Shown: positions 1-6,138 of the stretch, in pieces
Layout: the number at the start of each line of letters is the position of its first letter
Position numbering within the stretch: the stretch's first letter is position 1
Origin: CAUZFZ01 sp963579025
Lineage (GTDB): Bacteria > Planctomycetota > Planctomycetia > Planctomycetales > Planctomycetaceae
Direction: 5' to 3'
NCBI GenBank assembly: GCA_963579025.1
Contig: CAUZFZ010000301.1
Coordinates: 1-6,138, forward strand
Length of the DNA stretch: 6,138 nucleotides
The notes under the pieces: generated by a model
The model's input: the letters and a program-made list of their open reading frames with translations, nothing else
Database searches by the model: none
Told to the model about the DNA's origin: nothing
Translations under genes and position numbers: made by a program

Positions 1-26
1 GAGCGCCACCTACGGGGCAACTCTGA

Positions 27-152
27 GGGCCGCCTATCCCGCCGGACTGCGACCTTACGGAGAAAACAGCTCCCACGCTGCAAAAACCGCCGCATAATCC
101 GCGCCCCACAGAGACTGGACCCGTCAGGAAGACGTTCCCCTATCCGTCTGGC
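27..152 (+). other. In-frame upstream extension of the PQQ propeller gene
   Basis: This stretch is open in the same frame as the propeller gene that starts at GTG 153, back to a TGA at 24-26. Its last dozen codons read TGPVRKTFPYPSG, which runs smoothly into the conserved segment just after 153 (ASCFPDQATTRYFMGG). As I remember the family, this segment lies in the middle of a longer protein, so the real coding region probably includes at least the end of this stretch. The earlier codons, about 27-110, are proline-rich and I cannot align them to anything. Neither of the other two forward frames over 1-110 reads as recognisable propeller either. A frameshift, an earlier rearrangement, or a decayed 5' end are all possible. 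Confidence 0.45.
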
Positions 153-1511
153 GTGAAAGTCGGCGCGTCCTGCTTTCCGGACCAGGCCACGACTCGCTAC
201 TTCATGGGTGGCTATTCAGAGTTCGTGGATGTGCAGACCGGCAAGTACGAGCCGCGTGCCGAAGGACTGCACACCAGTTGTCTCATCGGTCTGAGGGTAG
301 CCTACGGACTGACGTACAACAGCTCGCTGTACATGCCGGGACGGTTCCTGCAGGGAGACATGGCCGTCGAATCGGGCTTGAACGAGAAGGCGACGCCGCC
401 CAGCGACACGTCGCGTCTTCAGATGGGCTCGGCCTTCCGTTCCAACCACCTTCCGCACCCAGCATCCACTGGCAGGGATGACTGGCCGACATACCGTTGC
501 AATGGTCTCCGGACCTCCCGGACTTCCACGCATGTTCCGTCCGAACTCGGCGAGTTATGGGCAACGGCAGTCGGCGGCACACCGAGCCCTCCGACAATCG
601 CTGACGGCAGAGTATTCGTCGCCTTGCCAGAGGAACACAAGGTCGTGGCCCTGGATGCGGTCAGCGGCAAGGTCCTCTGGAGCTTCACCGCCGGAGGCCG
701 AGTCCGCATCCCACCGACTTACCATAACGGCGCATGTCTTTTTGGCTCGGCGGACGGTCATGTTTACAACCTGGACGCCTCGAGCGGCAAGCTCGTGTGG
801 CGCTTTCGAGCAGCCAGAACACCTCGATGCATCGTGGTGCGTGGTCGAGTCGAGTCGGCGTGGCCCGTGGATGAAGGCGTGCTGGTACACGACGGACTGG
901 CATACTTCACCGCGGGGCGTCATTGCCAGGTCGACGGTGGCAGTGACGTTTACGCCGTCGATTGCGTCAGCGGAGCACTCGCCTGGCACCAGCAGATGAC
1001 CGCAGGAGGAACCGTTCTGATGTTGATTTGCGACGGAAAATCCCTGTCCATGCGCAACTACCGAACCCGTTTCGCTCTGAAAGCCGAAGGACCGCGTCCG
1101 CCAGCCCCGAGTTTTCACGAGGCCGCGTACGCTCGCAATAAATTAAGCATTGCCCACATTCTTGATCGGCCGGCTGCTATGACAATTCACCCGCGCGGCC
1201 TGGTCAAAACCGGGAACACTGTTTTTGCTCTCGGTTGCATGCCGCCCAATAGTGGCGAGACGCCGAAGATCATTTGGGGGCCATCACGACTTACGACAGT
1301 CATCGTGAACCGCCCCGACAAACACCCTCTGGACGGGACCAATGTGGCGTCAACGACGTTCAAGCTCTGGAGTTTTTCCGAACTCGATGGGACGAAACTG
1401 AGCGAAATTGAACTCGATGCGCGACCGGTGTTTGATGGAATGGCCGCCGCCGGTGGTCGGCTGTACGTGTCGGGTGAAGACGGCAAGCTGCGATGCTTCG
1501 CAGGCCAGTAA
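153..1511 (+). CDS. PQQ-like beta-propeller protein, C-terminal part (5' incomplete or degraded)
   Basis: This is the C-terminal portion of a BamB/PQQ-type beta-propeller protein, a family that is numerous in planctomycetes and usually exported. Blade motifs with the typical LDxxSGKxxW signature are visible at about residues 162-180 (VVALDAVSGKVLWSF), 202-220 (GHVYNLDASSGKLVWRF) and 264-280 (DVYAVDCVSGALAW). FGSADGHVY at 197-205 is another hallmark, and the C-terminal end (FDGMAAAGGRLYVSGEDGKL, 427-446) is a normal family terminus. Residues 7-75 match an ATxRY...EFVDxxTG block that in relatives lies mid-protein, before which a signal peptide and several blades are expected. The GTG start is therefore only the first available codon and has no good ribosome-binding site. 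No signal peptide is present. Several usually conserved positions look altered, for example YRCNG where I recall YRHD, and GGRVRIPPT for GGRVDSPPT, which fits relaxed selection. Substrate and role are unknown. It could be a pseudogene remnant or the end of a gene whose 5' part is frameshifted. Confidence 0.72.
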   Translation: MKVGASCFPDQATTRYFMGGYSEFVDVQTGKYEPRAEGLHTSCLIGLRVAYGLTYNSSLYMPGRFLQGDMAVESGLNEKATPPSDTSRLQMGSAFRSNHLPHPASTGRDDWPTYRCNGLRTSRTSTHVPSELGELWATAVGGTPSPPTIADGRVFVALPEEHKVVALDAVSGKVLWSFTAGGRVRIPPTYHNGACLFGSADGHVYNLDASSGKLVWRFRAARTPRCIVVRGRVESAWPVDEGVLVHDGLAYFTAGRHCQVDGGSDVYAVDCVSGALAWHQQMTAGGTVLMLICDGKSLSMRNYRTRFALKAEGPRPPAPSFHEAAYARNKLSIAHILDRPAAMTIHPRGLVKTGNTVFALGCMPPNSGETPKIIWGPSRLTTVIVNRPDKHPLDGTNVASTTFKLWSFSELDGTKLSEIELDARPVFDGMAAAGGRLYVSGEDGKLRCFAGQ

Positions 1512-1768
1512 ACGAGCTCGCTGCTGGGGGCGGAGTCGTGTCACAATCAGGTTGCTGTCGTGAGCGGAGTGATTTGACCGTTTCACGTCGCCACCCACGT
1601 CGGTCCCCGGCATCCGTCCGGATGGTAGGCTGTTGGTGCAGCAACGAACTTCTGCAGTCTGTCACTCTGGGAACCGGAGACAGAATTCACGTGCCCGGTA
1701 TCACATAGAACTGAGCACGTCGGTCATACGCGTTACGATTCTCAACCATCGACAACACAAGAAACGAA
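1512..1768. other. Intergenic region with no convincing feature
   Basis: These 257 bases separate the propeller gene from the cytochrome-type gene. A short open frame crosses them (from inside the propeller gene to 1708), but it has arginine-rich, low-quality protein sequence and no start signal. A small perfect hairpin (CATCCG, two-base loop, CGGATG) lies at 1611-1624 with no T-run after it, so it is not a standard intrinsic terminator. I see no clear sigma-70 promoter. The promoter of the downstream pair must lie here or within the propeller gene, but I cannot locate it. Confidence 0.5.
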
Positions 1769-1786
1769 ATGCACCGTGGAAGCAGT

Positions 1787-1792
1787 GGAGGT
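1787..1792 (+). promoter_or_regulatory. Ribosome-binding site GGAGGT for the PSCyt/PSD1 gene
   Basis: GGAGGT lies nine bases before the GTG at 1802. The ATG at 1769, eleven codons earlier in the same frame, is preceded only by an A-rich stretch with no Shine-Dalgarno match. The site therefore favours GTG 1802, which also gives a compact, normal signal peptide. Planctomycetes often do without Shine-Dalgarno sequences, so this is support and not proof. Confidence 0.6.
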
Positions 1793-1801
1793 CGCGTATC
1801 T

Positions 1802-4147
1802 GTGAAGATTAACACCGTTGCCATCGCTGGTGTCTTGTTGGCTGCCGGATCGCTCCCCGCCGATTCCGAAGACAAAGTGAACGTGCCGGCGGTCGATTTC
1901 AGTCGCGGCGTTTATCCGATCTTCGTTGAACACTGCATTTCCTGTCACGGGACGAAGCGTCAGGAGGGCGGGTTGCGGCTTGACACGCGAGACGCCGCGC
2001 TGCGTGGTGGCGACTCCGGGAAGGCGATCGTCGCGAAGAATGTTTCCGGAAGCCTCATGATTCAGCGAGTGACAGAGTCCGATGTTGTGCTGCGGATGCC
2101 TCTGAAGAAACCGGCGCTGTCTCCATCGCAGGTCCGGACGCTACGGAGCTGGATACGCGCCGGGGCTGTCTGGCCGGAGAAGAGGTCCGCGTCGGACGGA
2201 CGGATTGTCAGCGACCACTGGTCGTTTCAGCCGATCAAGCGCCCCAGCGTCCCGGCGACCGATTCCAACGCGTCGGATTCCAACATTGATCCGTTCGTTT
2301 GGCAACGTCTGAAGGGCGCTGGCTTCGACGTCTCACCGCGAGCTGGTCGACGCACTCTCATCCGTCGCCTGTTCCTCGATTTGACCGGTTTGCCGCCGGC
2401 ACCCGATGTCGTTCGCGAGTTTCTACTCGACGAGCAGCCTGATGCGTGGGTACGTCTCGTCGACCGTGTCCTTGCGTCGCCGCATTTTGGTGAGCGCTGG
2501 AGTCAGCACTGGCTGGACCTCGCGCGTTACGCCGACAGCGACGGGTACGAGATGGACTACTACCGTCCCAACGCCTGGCGCTGGCGGGACTGGTTGATCC
2601 GAGCGATCAACGACGACATGCCGTTTGACCAGTTCACAATCGAGCAACTTGCCGGCGACCTGCTGCCGGAGGCAACCACCGAACAGATTCTCGCGACCGG
2701 GTTTCACCGCAACAGCTTGAAGAACACGGAGAACGGGATCGACGCCGAGGAATATCGCGTGAAGGCGATCGTGGACCGCGTCAACACGACGGGAACAGTC
2801 TGGCTCGGGCTGACCGTCGGCTGCTCGGAATGTCATTCCCACAAGTACGACCCGATTGTCCAGCACGAGTACTATGGTCTGTTCGCGTTCTTCAATGACC
2901 GGGTTGATGAGTCGCAGATCACAGTTCCCGTAACCGTTTACGATCGAGAGAGAATCGCAACCGCGCGTCGGAAATACGAACAGCAGATTCGTGAGGCCGA
3001 AAAACAACTCGTGAGGGCCAAAGGCGACGATCGGGAGAAGATCAAGAAGACGCTGCAAGGGCTTCGCGCCGCGAGAGATAACATCGAAACGACGGCATCC
3101 GTTTTTCAACGGCGGTCGAAACCGAGAACGACGAGAGTCCACATTCGGGGCAGTTTCCTGGAACGTGGCGACAAAGTCTCGCCATCGATTCCGGCCGCCC
3201 TGCTGCAAATCGGTCAGTCCAAAGTTGAAACTCGACTGGATCTCGCGCGATGGATTGTTTCGCCGCAGAATCCTCTCACTGCACGCGTCGAGGCGAATCG
3301 CATCTGGCAGGCTCTGTTTGGACAGGGACTCGTCAGGACGCCGGACGACTTTGGGACGCAGGGCGATCGGCCGACGCATCCTCTCCTGCTCGACTGGCTC
3401 GCGAGCGAGCTGCGGGACAACGGCTGGTCCCGGAAGCAACTGATTCGGCAAATCGTGACTTCCGCGACGTATTGCCAGTCGTCGTTGAATCGTCCCGAGT
3501 ATGCAGAACGCGATCCGGAGAACCGGCTGCTCTGGCGGCAGAACCGTTTCCGGATCGCTGCCGAGTGTCTGCGGGATCAGTATCTTGCGGCGAGTGGCCT
3601 GCTCAATGACCAGATTGGCGGGCCGAGTTTTGATCCGCCATTGCCCGAGGGTCTCGCGAAGCTGGCCTTCAGAGTTGCGTGGAAACCAGACGCTCACCAC
3701 GAGCAATTACGGCGTGGGATGTACATCGCGACGCGACGCAATCTCGCCGTCCCTCTGCTGACTTCATTCGACCGGCCCGACGCCAACGTGACCTGCACGC
3801 AGCGTGAACGGTCCAACACGCCGATGCAGTCGCTGGCACAATTGAATGATCCGCTGTTCGTCAGCGCGGCGGCAAACCTTGCCCTCATCGAAACCACGCG
3901 AACTTCCGGGTTTGACACTCGACTGCAGGGAATGTTTGAACGGTGCCTGTCTCGTGCCCCCACAACTTCCGAGTCGGAGATCTTCAGGCATCTGCACCGG
4001 CGACTGCTGGCTGCTTATTCCGATTCGCCGGAATCGATCATTGCTCCGCCAGGTGTCGAACAACGTGAATACACGATTGACGATGCGGCATGGACAGTGC
4101 TCGCACGGACTATCATGAACCTGGACGAATTCACCACACGGGAATGA
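1802..4147 (+). CDS. Secreted PSCyt1-PSCyt2-PSD1 (DUF1549/DUF1553) domain protein
   Basis: This is a planctomycete-specific multidomain protein of 781 residues from GTG 1802 (792 if ATG 1769 is used). Residues 1-20 form a Sec signal peptide (KINTVAIAGVLLAAGSLPA), so it acts outside the cytoplasm. A planctomycete cytochrome c domain (PSCyt1) follows, with the haem-binding motif CISCH at 45-49 and a possible axial methionine in RMPLKKP near 99. PSCyt2/DUF1549 spans about 162-369 (LFLDLTGLPP, HFGERWSQHWLDLARYADSDG) and carries a second CxxCH, CSECH, at 341-345. A charged, probably coiled-coil linker covers about 381-430. PSD1/DUF1553 runs from about 477 to the end (TRLDLARWIVSPQNPLTARV, RTPDDFGTQGD, SNTPMQSLAQLNDPLFV), and the terminus TIMNLDEFTTRE is normal. 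The frame is intact, and the protein is somewhat short for the family because no extra domain sits between PSCyt2 and PSD1. It overlaps the DUF1501 gene by four bases. The pairing is typical, and a redox-linked role in polymer degradation is often proposed; the reaction itself is not known. Confidence 0.93.
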   Translation: MKINTVAIAGVLLAAGSLPADSEDKVNVPAVDFSRGVYPIFVEHCISCHGTKRQEGGLRLDTRDAALRGGDSGKAIVAKNVSGSLMIQRVTESDVVLRMPLKKPALSPSQVRTLRSWIRAGAVWPEKRSASDGRIVSDHWSFQPIKRPSVPATDSNASDSNIDPFVWQRLKGAGFDVSPRAGRRTLIRRLFLDLTGLPPAPDVVREFLLDEQPDAWVRLVDRVLASPHFGERWSQHWLDLARYADSDGYEMDYYRPNAWRWRDWLIRAINDDMPFDQFTIEQLAGDLLPEATTEQILATGFHRNSLKNTENGIDAEEYRVKAIVDRVNTTGTVWLGLTVGCSECHSHKYDPIVQHEYYGLFAFFNDRVDESQITVPVTVYDRERIATARRKYEQQIREAEKQLVRAKGDDREKIKKTLQGLRAARDNIETTASVFQRRSKPRTTRVHIRGSFLERGDKVSPSIPAALLQIGQSKVETRLDLARWIVSPQNPLTARVEANRIWQALFGQGLVRTPDDFGTQGDRPTHPLLLDWLASELRDNGWSRKQLIRQIVTSATYCQSSLNRPEYAERDPENRLLWRQNRFRIAAECLRDQYLAASGLLNDQIGGPSFDPPLPEGLAKLAFRVAWKPDAHHEQLRRGMYIATRRNLAVPLLTSFDRPDANVTCTQRERSNTPMQSLAQLNDPLFVSAAANLALIETTRTSGFDTRLQGMFERCLSRAPTTSESEIFRHLHRRLLAAYSDSPESIIAPPGVEQREYTIDDAAWTVLARTIMNLDEFTTRE

Positions 4148-5586
4148 CAGAAATGGAGAGCCCATCTCGGCGTGTCTTCCTGACGAGTTCCGCCAGCGGC
4201 CTCGGTGCTGCCGCGATGGCGTCGCTGCTTGATCAAGACGACGTTGCTGCTGACTCGAACGTGGCTGGTGCAGCGAATACGCACTTCAAACCGACCGCTC
4301 AAGCGTGCGTCTACATCTTTCTGGCCGGAGGACCATCCCAGGTCGACCTGTTCGATCCGAAGCCGAAGCTTCACCAGCACGCGGGCGAAACGTTGCCGGA
4401 ATCGCTCACCAAAGATGTTCGCTTTGCGTTTATTAGATCGTCGGCGAAGGTTCTCCCCAGCCGATACGACTTCCGAAAACACGGTCAGTCGGGCCTCGAG
4501 TTTTCGTCGCTGTTGCCGCAGACGGCTCGTCATGCGGACGACATTGCGATGGTTCGGTCGATGCACACCGAGGCGTTTAATCATCTGCCCGGCCACATTC
4601 TAATGAACACCGGGCTGGAGAAGTTCGGCCGACCGAGCGTGGGCTCGTGGGTGCTCTACGGTCTGGGCAGCGAGACGAAGAACCTGCCCGGATACGTGGT
4701 GCTGACATCACGGAGCCTGGTCCGCGGCGGTGGTGCCAACTGGTCCAACGGATTTCTACCACCGAAGTTTCAGGGCGTGCAGTTTCACAATCAGGGAGAG
4801 GCGATCCTCAACCTGTCGCTGCCACCAGGCATTCCCCGGGCCGCACATCGCGCGAGTCTTGATGCTCTGCGCGAGGCCAATCAACTGGCCTTCGAACGCA
4901 AGCTCGACCCGGAAATCAGTAGCCGAATTGAAGCGTATGAACTCGCGTTTCGCATGCAGTCCGCAGCGCCGGAGCTGCTGGACCTCGGCGAGGAAACGAA
5001 GCACACAATCGATGCATACGGCCTGGACCGCAATCTGAAGGACCGCGTCGTTGCGTCCGCGGACAATAAGCCGCGTGAAGTTTCCCGCACGTTCTCAAAG
5101 AATTGTCTGCTCGCACGGCGAATGGTCGAACGCGGCGTTCGGTTTGTGACCATCTTCCACGGCGACTGGGATCATCACCACAGCCTGGACAGCGGGTTAC
5201 GACAGAATTCGCTGGGAGTCGACCAGCCCATCGCCGCACTCTTAAGCGATCTCAAGCAACGAGGACTGCTCGATTCCACTCTCGTCGTGATCGGTGGCGA
5301 GTTCGGCCGAACACCGCTCGGCCAGGGCAGCGACGGGCGTGACCATCACCCGCACGCATTTACGACGCTACTGGCCGGTGGCGGAATTCGCGGCGGAACG
5401 GTCGTTGGGAAGACGGACGACTTCGGCTGGAAGCCCGTCGAGGATGCCGTCCACGTACATGATCTTCACGCAACGATGCTGCACCTCTTTGGGCTGGATC
5501 ACCTTCGGCTGACGCATCGACACCAGGGCCGCGACTTCCGACTGACCGACGTCGCCGGCCGCGTTGTGACCAAACTTCTCGGGTGA
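4144..5586 (+). CDS. DUF1501 family protein with Tat signal
   Basis: This 480-residue protein belongs to DUF1501 (PF07394), distantly related to the alkaline phosphatase/sulfatase fold. The N-terminus carries a twin-arginine motif (SRRVFL, residues 8-13) followed by a hydrophobic stretch (SGLGAAAMASLL), which indicates folded export by the Tat pathway. Family hallmarks appear in order: FLAGGPSQVDLFDPKPKL at 59-76, RSMHT at 138-142, HGDWDHHHSLD at 339-349, GGEFGRTP at 384-391, GRDHHPHAF at 398-406 and HVHDLHATMLHLFGLDH at 437-453. The histidine/aspartate clusters are probable metal ligands, by analogy with the fold. Length and ends are normal. I chose ATG 4144 because it forms an ATGA overlap with the stop of the preceding gene. 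ATG 4153, preceded by GGGA, is a close alternative, while ATG 4090 would overlap by 58 bases and add unrelated residues before the Tat motif. Substrate is unknown. The coupled PSCyt/PSD1 partner suggests the two act together in the periplasm. Confidence 0.94.
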   Translation: MTEMESPSRRVFLTSSASGLGAAAMASLLDQDDVAADSNVAGAANTHFKPTAQACVYIFLAGGPSQVDLFDPKPKLHQHAGETLPESLTKDVRFAFIRSSAKVLPSRYDFRKHGQSGLEFSSLLPQTARHADDIAMVRSMHTEAFNHLPGHILMNTGLEKFGRPSVGSWVLYGLGSETKNLPGYVVLTSRSLVRGGGANWSNGFLPPKFQGVQFHNQGEAILNLSLPPGIPRAAHRASLDALREANQLAFERKLDPEISSRIEAYELAFRMQSAAPELLDLGEETKHTIDAYGLDRNLKDRVVASADNKPREVSRTFSKNCLLARRMVERGVRFVTIFHGDWDHHHSLDSGLRQNSLGVDQPIAALLSDLKQRGLLDSTLVVIGGEFGRTPLGQGSDGRDHHPHAFTTLLAGGGIRGGTVVGKTDDFGWKPVEDAVHVHDLHATMLHLFGLDHLRLTHRHQGRDFRLTDVAGRVVTKLLG

Positions 5587-5661
5587 ACTATACGCCGACA
5601 ATGATGCCGCAAGTGCTAACGAATCGATTCGCGGAGTTCCTGGTACACGTTCGATGTTTCC

Positions 5662-5665
5662 GGAG
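5662..5665 (+). promoter_or_regulatory. Ribosome-binding site GGAG for the interrupted secreted-protein gene
   Basis: GGAG lies seven bases before ATG 5673. It selects this start over GTG 5583, which overlaps the DUF1501 stop as GTGA, over ATG 5601 or 5604, and over ATG 5688. The signal peptide that follows 5673 supports the choice. Confidence 0.5.
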
Positions 5666-5672
5666 ATTATCG

Positions 5673-6065
5673 ATGCTTGTTTCGAAGATGTGGACTCAGC
5701 GGACGCTCTTCACTGTCGCGGGAATTTGCCGTTACCGATCGCGGCTCATTGCGTTGGTTGCGACCGTCTGCCTGAGCAACGTGGCCGTCGCTCAGTCGTC
5801 AAGCATCGTGCGGTAACTTACTGTCGCACTATGGCATAGCGACAGTAATTTACCGCACGATGCTTAGGGAAACTACACGTTCTCATCGGTGTCGGCATTC
5901 GATACTCACGTAATTCGGCTGGTAGTGCCAGGCGGGTTTGCACAAACCACTCCGGGTGAGGCTGCGAGTCTCGCTCATGTCGTGCTTCAGACGGGCGTCG
6001 TCCATCGTGAAACCTTTCTGACCGTCACGGTTCCTGGGGAGGACATTTGGATCCTGCCCGGAGGT
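5673..6065 (+). pseudogene. Secreted protein gene interrupted by a palindromic element
   Basis: Translation from ATG 5673 gives a clear Sec signal peptide: basic residues (CRYRSRL), a hydrophobic core (LIALVATVCLSNVAVA) and a likely cleavage site AVA/Q. The intact part of the frame ends at TAA 5814-5816, inside the inverted repeat at 5801-5865; a second in-frame stop, TAG, lies at 5865-5867. Directly after it the same frame is open to the end of the window. Its first part, to about 6065, looks like protein with alternating hydrophobic residues (HVIRLVVPGGFAQTTPGE, RETFLTVTVPGEDIWILPGG), suggesting a beta-rich domain I cannot name. There is no good start codon or ribosome-binding site after the repeat, so the second part is probably not translated alone. 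The sequence after about 6065 loses this character, so the 3' end may be lost too. The alternative is that only a 47-residue product (5673-5816) is made, or that the downstream open frame is chance. Confidence 0.5.
5801..5865. repeat. Long inverted repeat, REP/MITE-like hairpin
   Basis: Two 27-base arms (5801-5827 and 5839-5865) are complementary at 26 of 27 positions; the mismatch is C5817 against T5849. The left arm begins AAGCATCGTGCGGTAA and the right arm ends TTACCGCACGATGCTT. The 11-base spacer contains TATGGCATA, itself palindromic, so with a two-base bulge (AC, 5828-5829) the helix can extend by four more pairs almost to the centre. There is no T-run on either side or either strand, so it is not a standard intrinsic terminator. 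It sits inside an otherwise open frame and supplies the stop codons. No target-site duplication is visible: the left flank is GTCGTC and the right flank AGGGAA. The structure is certain from the sequence; calling it a mobile or repetitive element is inference, because only one copy is in the window. Confidence 0.85.
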
Positions 6066-6083
6066 AGACAGAAAAGGTCATGC

Positions 6084-6107
6084 TTCACTTCTTCTCAAGG
6101 AGGTGAA
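6084..6107 (+). promoter_or_regulatory. Hairpin enclosing a perfect Shine-Dalgarno sequence
   Basis: AAGGAGGTGA (6097-6106) is a full anti-SD match placed six bases (from GGAGG) before ATG 6110. Its core is paired in a predicted hairpin: TTCACTTCT (6084-6092) with GGAGGTGAA (6099-6107), nine pairs including two G-U, around a six-base loop. In RNA this would hide the ribosome-binding site and limit translation of the downstream gene. SD-occluding hairpins are known upstream of some transposase and group II intron protein genes. Here the link to such a gene is only a guess. Confidence 0.5.
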
Positions 6108-6109
6108 AC

Positions 6110-6138
6110 ATGGCCGGAGTGCCGACACAAGAGCCGAC
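6110..6138 (+). CDS. Start of an unidentified gene, cut by the window edge
   Basis: Only the first nine full codons are visible (MAGVPTQEP). The start is well supported by the perfect Shine-Dalgarno sequence at 6097-6106. The frame differs from that of the interrupted secreted-protein gene just upstream, so this is a new gene and not its continuation. The identity cannot be judged from nine residues. The strong but folded ribosome-binding site and the abrupt loss of protein-like sequence in the upstream frame near 6065 would suit the first gene of an inserted element, such as a transposase or intron-encoded protein, but nothing proves this. Confidence 0.5.

Noticed and set aside
1574..1605. 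TTGACC as a promoter -35 box
   Set aside because: No acceptable -10 sequence occurs at the right distance; the following bases are GC-rich.
1611..1624. Small hairpin as terminator of the propeller gene
   Set aside because: The stem is only six pairs with a two-base loop and no T-run follows.
1493..1708. Small forward open frame across the intergenic region
   Set aside because: It starts inside the propeller gene, has no ribosome-binding site, and its arginine- and serine-rich translation does not look like a real protein.
2423..3706. Long open frame on the minus strand (427 codons)
   Set aside because: It lies wholly within the PSCyt/PSD1 gene, whose forward translation matches known domains throughout. 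The reverse reading is a codon-bias shadow with no recognisable motif.
5583..5672. GTG 5583 as the start of the secreted-protein gene by GTGA overlap with the DUF1501 stop
   Set aside because: It would put 30 non-hydrophobic residues before the signal peptide, and ATG 5673 has its own GGAG site at proper spacing. It remains a minor possibility.
5801..5865. Palindrome as an intrinsic terminator for the DUF1501 operon
   Set aside because: It is more than 200 bases after the DUF1501 stop, lies inside another reading frame, and has no T-run after it on either strand.
5808..6109. GTGCGG at 5808 as the 5' end of a group II intron leading to the gene at 6110
   Set aside because: The motif is part of the inverted repeat. 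The roughly 300 bases that follow are short for intron domains I-III, show no landmark I recognise, and keep an open protein-like frame.

Overview
The window looks like a piece of a Planctomycetota chromosome (Pirellulales or Planctomycetales type). The main evidence is the gene pair in its middle. One gene is a secreted fusion of planctomycete-type cytochrome c domains (PSCyt1-PSCyt2) with the planctomycete PSD1 domain (DUF1549/DUF1553). The other is a Tat-exported DUF1501 protein. These families are strongly expanded in this phylum and usually sit side by side. All supportable genes are on the + strand. The base composition is moderately GC-rich.

Layout. Positions 1-1511 hold the C-terminal part of a PQQ-type beta-propeller protein. 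Its 5' end is missing or broken: similarity appears to run upstream of the first usable start (GTG 153), but an in-frame TGA lies at 24-26. Positions 1512-1768 are intergenic with nothing convincing. Positions 1802-4147 hold the PSCyt1-PSCyt2-PSD1 gene. Positions 4144-5586 hold the DUF1501 gene, joined to its predecessor by an ATGA overlap, so the two are very probably translationally coupled. Known neighbours of such pairs suggest periplasmic work linked to polymer degradation, but the exact biochemistry is unsettled.

The right-hand 550 bases are the odd part. At 5673 a ribosome-binding site, start codon and clear signal peptide begin a secreted protein. After 43 codons the frame runs into a 65-base near-perfect inverted repeat (27-bp arms, one mismatch, 5801-5865) that brings two in-frame stop codons. 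The same frame re-opens directly after the repeat and reads as plausible protein to about 6065. The simplest reading is a small palindromic (REP/MITE-like) element that landed in a secreted-protein gene; the frame is kept if the insert counts as 66 bases. Near 6063-6075 the protein-like sequence fades. A new gene then starts at 6110, with a perfect Shine-Dalgarno sequence buried in a 9-bp hairpin, and runs off the window. It could belong to a second, larger insertion.

I see no RNA gene, CRISPR array or recognisable complete mobile element, and no defence system. The most notable signal is the hairpin-interrupted gene and its surroundings at 5673-6138.
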